The translations under genes and the position numbers were made by a program. Under the pieces are notes generated by a model. The model was given only the letters and a program-made list of their open reading frames with translations. It searched no databases and was not told where the DNA came from. DNA of 64,000 nucleotides from Moesziomyces globuligerus (taxonomy: Eukaryota; Basidiomycota; Ustilaginomycetes; Ustilaginales; Ustilaginaceae), in contig JARVLF010000017.1 of the NCBI GenBank assembly GCA_030849465.1, positions 124,001 through 188,000 of the forward strand, read 5' to 3'. Shown in pieces: positions 1 through 9,961 of this stretch (position 1 is the first letter of the stretch; each line of letters starts with the position of its first letter).

Positions 1-810
1 GGCGCAGCGCGCCAAGCTCAAGGCCAACCGCACCTCGGCGCCGGGCACGCTCATCGGCGAGAGCCGCAACTTTGCCGGTGGCCAGCTGGACCAGGTGCAG
101 GAGCGCGGCGGCTCGCCCAACCCGCAGCAGCAGCAGCGGGCGCTGTCGGGCGACCACTCGCGTCCCAAGTCGACGGACCTGAGCAACAGCGTGGGACGCT
201 CGCCGCGTGCGAGCGGACCGCTGGACGACCAGCTGTCGCCGATCAGCGCGACGGGCAACTGGTCGAGCATGGTCAACACGCCGCTGGTGCCCATGTTTAC
301 GGACAACGACAAGGCGGGCACGGGCGAGGCCAACGTCAACCTCGACAACGCCGCGGCGCAGCTGGCGAGCCTGCAGCAACAGCAGCAGGGAGGCAACGGC
401 CGCGTGATGGTGGATCCCGACGTGCCGCGCTACCGCCGCAAGAGCAACCAGAACGCAGGCGCCGGTGCCTACGGCCAGGGCGGCAACGTGTTTGACGGGC
501 AGAGCCCGGGCGTGTCGCCCAACATGGGCATGCAGTCCGGATGGGGCCAGAACGACAACTTTGGGCGCGGCGGGCTGGGTGGAGGCTCGTCGGGCTTCAA
601 CATTCCGCCGATGAGCCCGAACGCGCTGGCGGGGCTGCAGAGTCCGTCGGGCGGCCTGGCGAATCCGCTCAACGTGCAGATGATGAACGCGATGGCGGCC
701 ATGGGTGGGCTCAACCTGAACAACATGAACGCGGCGCAGTTTGTGGCGATGCAGCAGCAGATCCTGCAGAACCAGCAGACGCTCTCGGTGTTGGCGCAGC
801 AGCAGCAGAT

Positions 811-847
<37 letters not shown>

Positions 848-1408
848 CAACAGCAGGGACGCAACTTGCGTGCGTTTGGCGGAGGAGCGCTGTCGCCGGG
901 GCTGGGAGCGGCGTCGGGCCGCAAGAGTCCGCGACCTGGCGCGTCGCCTTCGGGACGATCGGCGGGGCTGCCCGGCTCTACTGCGGGTGCAGGCGCAGGA
1001 GCGGGTGGGGCAGGCGGGGCGAACGCGGAGGAGGAGGTGGCGGATCTGGCGACGCTGAACGACGTGAGCGCGTGGCTGCGCCAGCTGCGTCTGCACAAGT
1101 ACACGCCCAACTTTGAGGCGAGCCAGTGGCGGGAGATGGTGGTGATGGACGACAAGCAGCTGGAGGACAAGGGCGTGGCTGCGCTGGGCGCGCGGCGCAA
1201 GATGCTCAAGACGTTTGAGCTGGTGCGCAAGAAGTACGGCATCAAGATGGACGGCGAGGACGAGCCGGGCTCGGGCGTGCTGGGGATGCATGGCGACAAG
1301 CCGGGCGAGGGCGGCGACGAGGGCGCCGAGAGCAAGGATGCGCAGCAGGTGGAGCGCGAGCTGGGCGGCGCCTCGGCAGGTGGTGGCGAGGCAGCCTCGG
1401 CCGCCTAA
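1..1408 (+). CDS. VTS1: Vts1-like SAM-domain RNA-binding protein, 3' part
   Basis: The reading frame is open from base 2, so the gene starts left of the window; 468 residues and a TAA at 1406-1408 are visible. The body is low complexity (Asn, Gly, Gln, Ser), with a run of 15 Gln encoded near 812-856. A sterile alpha motif domain is encoded at about 1036-1245, with signatures such as VSAWLRQLRLHKYTPNF and ARRKMLKTFELVRKKYG. This is the Vts1/Smaug class of SAM domain, which in yeast binds CNGG hairpin loops in mRNA and recruits the Ccr4-Not deadenylase. The domain sits about 50 residues before the C terminus, as in Vts1. The family assignment rests on the SAM domain and the low-complexity architecture; the N-terminal half is not seen. 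Confidence 0.85.
796..856 (+). repeat. CAG/CAA polyglutamine tract in VTS1
   Basis: Ten uninterrupted CAG codons (812-841) are followed by CAA and CAG codons, giving 15 consecutive Gln. A shorter Gln block separated by one Met lies just before it. The pure CAG run makes this a likely length-variable microsatellite. Confidence 0.95.
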
Positions 1409-1430
1409 GCGCGCCTAAGCGCGCCTAAGC
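1401..1430 (+). repeat. 10-bp tandem repeat carrying the VTS1 stop codon
   Basis: Three copies of a 10-bp unit (consensus GCGCCTAAGC; the first has one change) begin over the VTS1 stop. TAA occurs at 1406, 1416 and 1426, one in each reading frame. Confidence 0.9.
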
Positions 1431-2003
1431 GTCAGAGTGCGGCGGGCTGTATGCGACTCATGTGGTGTCATTTCGATCGTGTTTCCATTTCAGAGGGGCG
1501 GGGTGTGTGAGTGTGTGAGTGTCTGCGAAGGCGAGGTGTTGGATTGAGGTGGTTGGGACGGGCGTCACGTGATGGAGCGGCGCGCGAAGAAAAAACCCAG
1601 TACATGTTAGGGTGGGCTCTTCTGTGCGCTCTTTCGAGTGAGACGCGTGAGGGCAACAGCAACACATGCTGCGCACGGCGGTGTTGGTCTGGTCTGTCAA
1701 GCTGCATTGGCTTTGCAGCGCCACACCACCATCCTCACCTCTTCTCGCATGCTGCACCTCACGAACCCGACTGCTGTACGACCCCACAGAAGCACCGACT
1801 CCAGGCCTTGATTACGACACTCAACGCCAATCGCACATACGCCCAACGCACAAACGCATCCTCCAAGGTCGTCTCTTTCAATCGCGGTCGAGCTCGAGGA
1901 ATTTCAGCAGCAGGTAAGTCCTGATCCCTTCTTCGGACAGCAGCAGCAGCAAAAGCAGGTATGCGATATGCATGGACAGGTGAAGCCGACGAGAGCATGG
2001 GCC

Positions 2004-2063
2004 GTGCTTTGCAGGACGTCGCAGTGCTTTGCAGTGCTTCGCAGTGCTTTGCAGTGCTTCGCA
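2004..2063 (+). repeat. 10-bp tandem array, six units
   Basis: Units alternate GTGCTTTGCA and GTGCTTCGCA, with one diverged unit (GGACGTCGCA). GCAG recurs at 2011, 2021, 2031, 2041, 2051 and 2061, exactly 10 nt apart. Confidence 0.9.
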
Positions 2064-2487
2064 GCGTGGCGTCGCACGGCGAGAGGCGATGCAAGCGTGA
2101 AAGGGCGCCCCGCCCAACAGGCTCAGCCGACGTGCGCAGGCTCTCCCCAACCTCAGAGTCTAAAAATCCGCCGGCCACGGGGCTCTTTCGACGCGTCGAG
2201 CCAGCTCTCGCAACTTGCGCCCACAGCACAGCAACAGCAGCGCAACAGCAGCGCAGCAGGGTCTGACTTGGCTACTGTATCACACCTCCCAGGGCTACCA
2301 GGCTGCGAATTTTCGCCAGAAAATCGCAAAGCTCGCAGCAACACGCACGGTTGCGCGCGCACAACACACACACACCCACACACCCGAACCCAACCCACAC
2401 GCTGCACACCACCCTCAGCTGCCCTCAGCTACCCTCGTCCCTGCCTCCATCCCATCGCAGCATACCTACTCCGGCCTGGCTCGCCGC

Positions 2488-2553
2488 ATGCTGCTACTGC
2501 TCCTCCCGGAGGCTCGCTCGTCTCGCTGGCACTCTCTCCCACCTTCCTTTTGA
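2488..2553 (+). promoter_or_regulatory. upstream ORF in the NUM1 leader
   Basis: ATG at 2488 opens a 21-codon frame ending in TGA at 2551-2553, in the same frame as and 168 nt before the NUM1 start. It matters only if transcription begins upstream of 2488. Confidence 0.4.
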
Positions 2554-2721
2554 CGCATCAGTCCTGACCTCTTTCTCCTCACATTCCTTTCTGCACAAAG
2601 ACGTCTCTTACATCCAACCATCGCCTCGACACTGGACCACTTGCCCAACACGCGCACAGCTTCACTCCTCCACTCTCTCCGGGACTAGCGCACAACCGCG
2701 CGCTGCCCGCGATAGCCCACC

Positions 2722-5700
2722 ATGGATCGCTCCGGCCCCGACTCCAGCTCCGACGGCCTCTTTGAGGGCAACCAACCGCCTTCGCCTTCGCCCGCCTCCA
2801 GGCACGCCTACCCGGCCTCCCCCAAGGACGTGCCCGCCTCCAGCAGTCTCGCCTTTCGTCCTCCACCCAGGCCCGGCTCCTCGTTGCGCAAGGGCAGGAA
2901 GAGCGACTTCAACACGCCCGCACCACCCCCGCTACCCACAGCTCCCATGCCCATCCACGAATCCAGGCCGCTAGCAGACGCCACAAACCGACCTCAAGAG
3001 GCTCTCCTCCACTCCTCTCCCTCTCGCTCCCTCGTACGCTCCCCCAGCACCGCCAGCGCTAGCCGCCCGGACTCGGACAATGGCGCCACCCTCGACCTCA
3101 CCCGCCTCGTCCGCGAGCGCCTCCAGACGCTGCGCGAGGAGAACGAGACCCAGGTCAACTCGGCCGGCCTCCTCGGTCAGGGCCTTCTCGAGCTCCGCAC
3201 AAAGATCGAGGCCATGATGGACGAGCTCGCCGAAGAGCTCGCCGCCGCCACAGACGATCACTCCGAGGACAGCCACTCCGGCACGCCTGCCAACAACGCA
3301 AGGATTCGCGATCTCAGCGAAAGGATCGACGCAGAGATCGAGGACCTCGAGCGTCAGAAGCACAGGCTCTTCACGGATATCACCATACACACCAGCGACA
3401 CGCCCAACGGCGACGTCAGCCACCCATCCATGCACAACCTCGCACAGACGCCCTCCAAGGCCACCCGCGTCGCCGATGCCATCCGCAACCTCACCGCCAC
3501 TCCGGCCAAGTCGCCCGCCGCCGCTCCCACCGGCTCCACGCCCAGGCAGGCGGACCGCCGCACCCGCAACGCCGCCGCCCGCCAGGCCAAAGCAGACACC
3601 GACCTCATCAACGAGATCCAGGCCGGTCTCGTCCAGGAGGTGCGCCGCCTCCAGGGCCTGCTCAAGGAGCGCGACGACCAGCGCGTCTCCATCGAGCGCT
3701 CCCACGCAGAGCTCGAAAAGCAGCTCGACCAGTACAAGCCCCGCGTCATCCAGATGACCGAGACCGAAGACGCCCTCAAGCAGGAAAACTGGGACCTCAA
3801 CGTCGCAAAGCAGAACCTCGAAGAGCACCTCGCTCAGCTCAAGGCCGCCACCAACAAGGCCGAGCTCGACAACCTCCGCCTCACAAAGGACGTCGCAAAG
3901 GCGCGCGAGACCGTCGACGCCCAGCGCCTCCAGATCGACGCCCACCTCGCCGAGCTCGAGCGCCTCAACAAGGCCCGCGAGACCGAGGTCGCACTCGCTC
4001 GCAGGGAGCGCGCCGGCATGCAGCGCGACGTCTCCGACCTCCAGAGCGAGCTCCAGAAGTTCCGCAACCAGCAGCTCAACGACCGCACCGGCGGCGTCTC
4101 CCGCAGCGTCTCCAACAGCTTCATGTCCGACATCACCCACGACGACGCCCAGGCAGACGCCGACGCCCTCGCTGCACGACTCCGTGCCGCCTCCGGCGAG
4201 GCGCCCCGCTCGCCCGGCGATTCGATCTACTCGGCCGATGGCGCCATCCTCTCGCCGCTCGGCAACCGCCTCGGCCGCGACAAGGAGACGCAGGACCTCC
4301 GCGCCAAGCTCGCGCTCGCTCAGCGCAAGGCCGGCAAGGATGCCGCCGAGAAGCGCCGCGTGCGCGACAAGAACGCCGAGCTCACCAAGCTCCTCGTCAA
4401 GGCGGGCGTCAAGCTGCCCCAGGGCCTTGACGACGACGCCGAGACGAGCGAGGACGACGAGCTGCACTGGCACGACGAGGCCGACGCCCACAGCCCTTCG
4501 GCCAAGCGCCTCACGCATCTACGCGCCGGCAGGTCCGCCGCCTCGATGCGTCCTCGCCTCGGCCGCAAGATGGGCATCGTCGGCAGCGCCTCCACCGACT
4601 CGATCATCGAATACGCAGAGTACGAGGACGATGCCCGATTCGGCTCGCCCGCCGCTCCGGACGAGGCTTCGCCGTCGCGCGCCAGCCTCGAAGGCATGGA
4701 CCCGGCGTTTGCCGATTTCGGTCGGCCCGATGCGGCCAACACGAGCGTCGACAGTGCGCCGAGGGGACACCGCTCGCGGCTCTCGATCGGCAGCAGCCCG
4801 CTCGCGCGCAACGCCGTGCTGCCGGACGAGACCGACGACCCGCACAGCCCGTCCCACCAGCGCGTCCTGCCCAAGGGCGGCAGGCGCAGCGGCGCTACGG
4901 TCAGGCCGGCCTCGACCGTCTACGAGCCCAGCGCGCTTGGCAACGAGCTCGGCGGCCTCGCGGCCGAGCTCGAGCAGGCCCAGCTGCGCGATATGGCCGA
5001 GAACGAGGTCCAGACCGACGACCGGTCGGACGCGGTCGCATTGGCCATCGCCGAGCGCGACCGTGTGCATACGGCGGCGCTCGAGGCGCTGCAGGCTGAG
5101 CATGCAGGGAGGCTGTCCTCGCTTCAGGAGGAGCACGCACAGGCGCTCGCGCTGCTCAGGCAGACGCACGAGAAGGGCGTTAGAGAGCTCACGGCTGCGC
5201 ATGACCAGGCGCTGGTCGACCGAGACCAGACCCACACGGCGGCGGTCGAGGCGGCGCTGGCCGAGCGCAGCAGGATCCACGAAGCGGCGCTGGCCGAGGC
5301 GAGGTCGCGCCACTCGCGCGCCTTGGCCGAGCAGGTGGCTGCGTCGAGCGCGGCGCTGGCCGCGGCCGTGGCTTCGCACAAGACCTCGACCGAGGACCTC
5401 GAGCGCAAGGTCAGCGACGAGAAGCAGCGCAAGGAGCAGTCGCACGCCTTTGCGCTCGCCCAGAAGGAACGCGGACACGTCGAGGCGCTCGAAGAACTCC
5501 ATGCAGCCCACAAGGCGGAGCTCGACCGCCTCCGAGAGGAGAAGAGACAGACGCTCGAGAGCCGCGACAGGGCGCTCCGAGACCGAGATGCGCAGCGCGC
5601 AGAGCTGGAATCGGCCCACGCGGAGCTCGTCAGGCAGCACGAGACCGAGCTCGCGCAGATGCGGGATGCTCATCGCGACACGCTGGCTCAGCGCGACGCC

Positions 5701-8700
5701 GAGGTCGACAGCGCCAACAAGGCTCACACCGAGCTCGCCAAGGAGCACGGGACCAAGCTTGCAGCGCTCCTAGCCACGCACAGCGACGCTCTGGCTTCGC
5801 GCGATGCCGAGGTCGTTAGCGCCAACAAGGCTCACAACGACCTTGTCGCTGAACACGAGACGAAGGTCGCCGCGCTTCTGACCACGCACCGCGAGACGCT
5901 GGCCGCGCGCGATGCCGAGATCGAGAGCGCCAAGAAGGCTCGCACCGACCTTGCCGCTCAGCATGAAGCGGCCACGGCTGCATTGCACGCCACGCACCGC
6001 GACGCTTTGGCCGCGCGCCAGGCAGAGGTCGAGAGCGCCAAAAAGGTGCACACCGAGCTTGCTGCAGACCACGAGGCGAAGGTCGCGGCGCTTCTTGCCA
6101 CGCACAGCGACGCTCTGGCTGCGCGCGATGCAGAGGTCGACGGCACCAAGAAGACGCTCGCGGCGCGCGACCAGGAGCTGGCCGCGGCGCAGCACGAGAT
6201 CGGCGAGCTGCAGAGCAGCGTCGCTGCGCTCAAGGCCGAGACGGCGGAGCTGCGGAAGCAGCTCGGCGAGTGGCAGCAGAAGCATCTCGGTGCGGAGCGG
6301 GAGCTGGACGAGGTGCGTTCGAACCTGGCCATGGCGCGGGACCAGGTGCGGCGGCACGAGGCGACGGCGTCGGAGCTGGTGCGGCAGCGTGAGGCCGAGG
6401 CTACGGCTGCGGCTGCAGCGGTGGCTGCGCGCTCCGAGGCGGTTACGGCGACCGAGGCGCAGCGCGAACAGCTCGAGGCGGCGCACGCCGTCGCCGTGGC
6501 CCAGAAGGATCGTCAGCACCAGAATGCAGTCAAGGAGCTCGAGGACCAGCACGCTAGCAAGGTGGAGCAGATCCGGGCGGAGCATAAGCTCGCGCTCGAG
6601 GAGCGCGATCGTGCCGTGCAGACGCACAAGTCGCTCGTCGCCGAGCGCGAACACGCGCTCGAAGAGAACGCCGTCCAGGCAGCCAAGGTTGGAGCGCAGC
6701 TTCGAGCGCTCCAGCACCAGATGGCCACCATGGAAGCCGAGGCTGCGGCGGCACAGCAGTCCCGCGAGAAGGCCGAGGCGGCACACCAGGCGCTCCAGAA
6801 GCAGCACGACACGGCCACGGCCAGCGCAGCGACGCTCCAGCAACAGCTGCTAGCGCTGCAGGCCGAGGTGACCGCGGCCAACCAGTCGCGTGACACCGCC
6901 GAGTCGGCGCACAAGGCACTCCAGACACAGCACGACGAGGCCACGGCCAGCGCAACCGCGCTCCAGAAGCAGCACGACGAGACCAAGGCGAGTCTCACAG
7001 CACTTCAGCAGCAGCTGGCCGCACTGCAAGGAGAGGCGACCGCGACAAAGCAGTCGGGTGACGCGGCTGAGGCGGCGCACAAGGCGCTCCAGAAGCAGCA
7101 CGACGAGGCCAAGGCCAGTGCAGTCGCGCTCCAGCAGCAGCTGGCCGCTGTGCAAGGAGAGGCGACTGCGGTCAAGCAGTCGCGTGACACGGCCGAGGCA
7201 GGGTGGAAGGAGACCGAGGCCGCGCACAAGGCGCTTCAAAAGCAGCACGACGAGGCCAAGGCGAGCGTCGCGGCGCTCCAGTCCAAGGTGCGCTACCTCG
7301 AGTCGTCGATCGCCGCCCAGCGCTCGTCGACCGAGCAGAACCGGCTGGCGTCGGACAAGGAGCTGCAGACCGCGCAGTCGGCGCTCAACATGGCGCAGAA
7401 GAAGGTGCGCGAGCAGGAGGCCGGCATGGCGAAGGCAGAGGCGGCGGCGGCCGCCGCGCTGGTCGCCGTGGCGGGCCTCGAGACGCGCTTGAAGACGACC
7501 GAGGCGCAGCTGCAGGCGGCCGAGGCGGAGCTGCACGAGCTCCGCGCACGAAGCGAGGCGGCGGTGACGGATACCGAGAACGAGGCGGACGACTTTACGG
7601 ATGCCGTCGAGGCGGCGGACGCTCCGCCCGCAGACAGCGTCAAGCCGGCGGTCGAGCGCAAGGAGTCGTCGTGCCAGACGGACGACGACGCCTGGAAGCG
7701 ATTCCAGGCCGAGCAGCAGCGCAAGATGGCCGTGACCACGACGTCCGGCGTGCAGACGAGCGCGCCCACCTCGCCGCTCCAGCCGACCGAGGAGAGCCTG
7801 GCGGGCCAGAACAACCTCGTTGTGCTCGGCGCGCTTAAGCTCGGCAACCGCCCGCGCGACTCGACGGGCACCTTTGGCGGAGGCGAACGAGCGGCATCGC
7901 CGGCGACGATGCTCTACAGCCCGGACGCGTTGAGCACCCACACGCAGAGCCGTCGACCGTCGGCAGACTCGACGTGGTCGCGCAACGACCGCAGCGTCTC
8001 GGACATTCCACCCGTGCCGCCGCTGCCGGACAAGACCAAGGCGCCGCTCATGTCGATGCCGCCGCCGCCGTCGATGCCGCCTCCGTCGCTAAAGCGGGGC
8101 GCACCGCCGCGTCCGACGTCGCCGCCGCCTGCGGATCTGCTGAGCCGCGCCCAGCAGCGACATCTGCAGGTGCCGCCGGGCAGTGGCGAGCCGCCACGAT
8201 CGGTGTCGCGCGCCTCGGGCCGCAGCGGGCCGCCGCCGAGCGCGTATCCGTCGAGCAGCCGCGCGCGCCAGCAGAGCTCGGGGACGACGGCCAGCGTGCG
8301 CTCGCGCACCTACTCGGGCGAGACGTCGGCGTCGGGCCAGCCAGTGCCGCTGGACGGCAGCATCTACACGACGCTGGCGTCCGGCCGCAAGAGCATCGGC
8401 TCGCGCAAGTCGGCGGCGCACCGCCCCGCAGCCGGGCCGAGGCAATCGTCGGCGGCGTCGTTTGTCTCGGACGTCACGTCCGAGGTGAGTCGCAGGCTGT
8501 CGATCATGTCGTCGCGCGCCTCCGAGGCCGAGGGCGACGAGACGTTTGTGGTGCGCGGGCCGCGCAGGATGGGCGGGCGTGGGCTGTCGGAGCTCGGCGG
8601 CGAAGGCACGGATCCGGCGATCATCCATGCGATCACGCAGACCATGATCGGCGAGTACATGTTCAAGTACACGCGCAAGTCGATGGGCCGCGGCGGCCAT

Positions 8701-9846
8701 TCGGACAAGCGGCACAAGCGCTACTTTTGGCTCCATCCGTATACCAAGATGCTCTACTGGACGATCAGCGATCCGGGCGGCGCCAAGGTCTCGGAGGGCA
8801 CGAGCAAGAGTGCCTCGATCGAGAGCGTGCGGGTGGTGGAGGACAGCAATCCCAGTCCACCCGGGCTGCACGTCGAGAGCATCATCATCACGACGGCCTC
8901 GCGCGAGGTCAAGATCACCGCGCCCAGCCGCGAGAGGCACGAGGCGTGGCTTGCTGCGCTCGAGTATCTCGTGCACAGGCCGGTGATGCAGGATGCGACG
9001 CTGATCGCGTCGCATGCTGCGCCCGAGCTGGTGGGGGATGAGAACGATGCGACGCTGGCGCGCGGTGCGAGGAGGGCCAAGCCGCGCGCTTCGGCGGCGA
9101 CGCTGGGGAGTGCCTCGCTGACGGGCCGAAGGCGGTTGTCGGCGCAGCGGAGCTTCCTCTCGCGGCGGTCGTCGGAGCAAGGATTGCGGACCGAGTCGAC
9201 GCCGCGCAGGCGGGGCGGGAGCATTGGAGCGCAGAGCGTACTGTACGCTTCGCTGGGTAAGCGGCGGGATGTGGCGGCCAAGGAGTGGCTGCAGCAGCAC
9301 GAGCACGATCGGGAGCTGCCGGTGGCGTTGAGTCCGAGCCAGAGCATGCGTCATGGCGGATATGCGGCGAGCGTGGGCGACGAGAGCTACGACTTGTTGG
9401 ATTTGACAGCGACGCAGTCGCCGCTCCGGCGCGGATTGGCGGCGGATGATGCGAGGCTCAAGACGGCGGAGCAGATGCTTGAGGAGGACGAGCCAGAGGA
9501 CTGGGATGGGTTGACCAACGTGCGTGCGTGCTGCGATGGTAGGCACGATGTTGGTTCGCTCGCGCATGACCATACGCACGCAGCAGGTGGTAGCAGGAAG
9601 AGCTCCAGATTGCATGCGAGGGAGAGCAGCGGTGGTTCCAGACTCGCCTCGATCGCCTTCAAAAAGGATGCGGCGGCAAGAGTGCAGACTGAAGAGCAGG
9701 TGCCTCAGCTCCCCGCGAGCATCTTGCCCGATAGCGGTGCCAATGTGTTTGGTGGGGCAGGCGCCGGAGGGCTCAGCTACGGAGAGCGTAGACAGCAGAT
9801 CAGGAACGCCAGGCAGTCTGCAGGCAGCTCGATCAGCCGCGGATGA
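2722..9846 (+). CDS. NUM1: Num1/ApsA-type cortical anchor with giant coiled coil and C-terminal PH domain
   Basis: A single exon of 2,374 codons starts in a strong context (CACCATGG). Residues about 290-1620 are almost continuous coiled coil rich in Ala, Glu, Gln and Lys, including an exact 36-residue tandem repeat (DNA about 5668-6150) and later repeats built on AHKALQKQHDEAKAS. A Ser/Pro-rich linker follows. A pleckstrin-homology domain lies at about residues 1970-2085, beginning near MIGEYMFKYTRKS and containing KRYFWLHPYTKMLYWTI. This architecture is that of S. cerevisiae Num1, Aspergillus ApsA and S. pombe Mcp5. Those proteins bind membrane phosphoinositides at the cell cortex and anchor dynein and mitochondria for nuclear and spindle movement. 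The name should not be confused with Ustilago maydis Num1, which is a splicing-related protein. A second copy of the C-terminal codons lies just downstream (9962-10080). Confidence 0.88.
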   Translation: MDRSGPDSSSDGLFEGNQPPSPSPASRHAYPASPKDVPASSSLAFRPPPRPGSSLRKGRKSDFNTPAPPPLPTAPMPIHESRPLADATNRPQEALLHSSPSRSLVRSPSTASASRPDSDNGATLDLTRLVRERLQTLREENETQVNSAGLLGQGLLELRTKIEAMMDELAEELAAATDDHSEDSHSGTPANNARIRDLSERIDAEIEDLERQKHRLFTDITIHTSDTPNGDVSHPSMHNLAQTPSKATRVADAIRNLTATPAKSPAAAPTGSTPRQADRRTRNAAARQAKADTDLINEIQAGLVQEVRRLQGLLKERDDQRVSIERSHAELEKQLDQYKPRVIQMTETEDALKQENWDLNVAKQNLEEHLAQLKAATNKAELDNLRLTKDVAKARETVDAQRLQIDAHLAELERLNKARETEVALARRERAGMQRDVSDLQSELQKFRNQQLNDRTGGVSRSVSNSFMSDITHDDAQADADALAARLRAASGEAPRSPGDSIYSADGAILSPLGNRLGRDKETQDLRAKLALAQRKAGKDAAEKRRVRDKNAELTKLLVKAGVKLPQGLDDDAETSEDDELHWHDEADAHSPSAKRLTHLRAGRSAASMRPRLGRKMGIVGSASTDSIIEYAEYEDDARFGSPAAPDEASPSRASLEGMDPAFADFGRPDAANTSVDSAPRGHRSRLSIGSSPLARNAVLPDETDDPHSPSHQRVLPKGGRRSGATVRPASTVYEPSALGNELGGLAAELEQAQLRDMAENEVQTDDRSDAVALAIAERDRVHTAALEALQAEHAGRLSSLQEEHAQALALLRQTHEKGVRELTAAHDQALVDRDQTHTAAVEAALAERSRIHEAALAEARSRHSRALAEQVAASSAALAAAVASHKTSTEDLERKVSDEKQRKEQSHAFALAQKERGHVEALEELHAAHKAELDRLREEKRQTLESRDRALRDRDAQRAELESAHAELVRQHETELAQMRDAHRDTLAQRDAEVDSANKAHTELAKEHGTKLAALLATHSDALASRDAEVVSANKAHNDLVAEHETKVAALLTTHRETLAARDAEIESAKKARTDLAAQHEAATAALHATHRDALAARQAEVESAKKVHTELAADHEAKVAALLATHSDALAARDAEVDGTKKTLAARDQELAAAQHEIGELQSSVAALKAETAELRKQLGEWQQKHLGAERELDEVRSNLAMARDQVRRHEATASELVRQREAEATAAAAAVAARSEAVTATEAQREQLEAAHAVAVAQKDRQHQNAVKELEDQHASKVEQIRAEHKLALEERDRAVQTHKSLVAEREHALEENAVQAAKVGAQLRALQHQMATMEAEAAAAQQSREKAEAAHQALQKQHDTATASAATLQQQLLALQAEVTAANQSRDTAESAHKALQTQHDEATASATALQKQHDETKASLTALQQQLAALQGEATATKQSGDAAEAAHKALQKQHDEAKASAVALQQQLAAVQGEATAVKQSRDTAEAGWKETEAAHKALQKQHDEAKASVAALQSKVRYLESSIAAQRSSTEQNRLASDKELQTAQSALNMAQKKVREQEAGMAKAEAAAAAALVAVAGLETRLKTTEAQLQAAEAELHELRARSEAAVTDTENEADDFTDAVEAADAPPADSVKPAVERKESSCQTDDDAWKRFQAEQQRKMAVTTTSGVQTSAPTSPLQPTEESLAGQNNLVVLGALKLGNRPRDSTGTFGGGERAASPATMLYSPDALSTHTQSRRPSADSTWSRNDRSVSDIPPVPPLPDKTKAPLMSMPPPPSMPPPSLKRGAPPRPTSPPPADLLSRAQQRHLQVPPGSGEPPRSVSRASGRSGPPPSAYPSSSRARQQSSGTTASVRSRTYSGETSASGQPVPLDGSIYTTLASGRKSIGSRKSAAHRPAAGPRQSSAASFVSDVTSEVSRRLSIMSSRASEAEGDETFVVRGPRRMGGRGLSELGGEGTDPAIIHAITQTMIGEYMFKYTRKSMGRGGHSDKRHKRYFWLHPYTKMLYWTISDPGGAKVSEGTSKSASIESVRVVEDSNPSPPGLHVESIIITTASREVKITAPSRERHEAWLAALEYLVHRPVMQDATLIASHAAPELVGDENDATLARGARRAKPRASAATLGSASLTGRRRLSAQRSFLSRRSSEQGLRTESTPRRRGGSIGAQSVLYASLGKRRDVAAKEWLQQHEHDRELPVALSPSQSMRHGGYAASVGDESYDLLDLTATQSPLRRGLAADDARLKTAEQMLEEDEPEDWDGLTNVRACCDGRHDVGSLAHDHTHAAGGSRKSSRLHARESSGGSRLASIAFKKDAAARVQTEEQVPQLPASILPDSGANVFGGAGAGGLSYGERRQQIRNARQSAGSSISRG
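5668..6150 (+). repeat. 108-bp tandem repeat coding 36-residue coiled-coil units
   Basis: Equivalent positions recur at 5668, 5776, 5884, 5992 and 6100, each exactly 108 bp apart. The repeated peptide has the form THxxALAARDAEVxSAxKA followed by a Leu/Ala-rich stretch. Units are diverged but keep phase. Confidence 0.9.
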
Positions 9847-9961
9847 TACTCACACCTGCCAATGCATGCATTTTTTCCCCTCATCTGACAGTGCGTCTGA
9901 ACGTCTGTGTCTGGGGGACAGCGCAGCCAACGTCGATGTGCGTTTGCCGACGCAGATGCAG

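Larger units (their letters stand above)
1409..2721. other. intergenic region and probable NUM1 leader
   Basis: No convincing protein is encoded on either strand. Visible items are a consensus 5' splice site (GTAAGT at 1914-1919), a 10-bp tandem array with six GCAG steps (2004-2063), a CA-rich tract near 2361-2385 containing ACACCCACACACCC, and a short uORF (2488-2553). The pattern fits a long 5' leader of the NUM1-like gene with an intron, which only RNA data could prove. Confidence 0.5.

Noticed and set aside
469..1335. 288-codon minus-strand ORF opposite VTS1
   Set aside because: It is the antisense of the Gln and Gly codons (long Cys and Pro runs), has no start context and overlaps a gene with a clear SAM domain.
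2971..4518. 515-codon minus-strand ORF opposite NUM1
   Set aside because: Leu/Glu/Val-rich shadow caused by GC-biased third positions of the sense coiled-coil codons; no domain.
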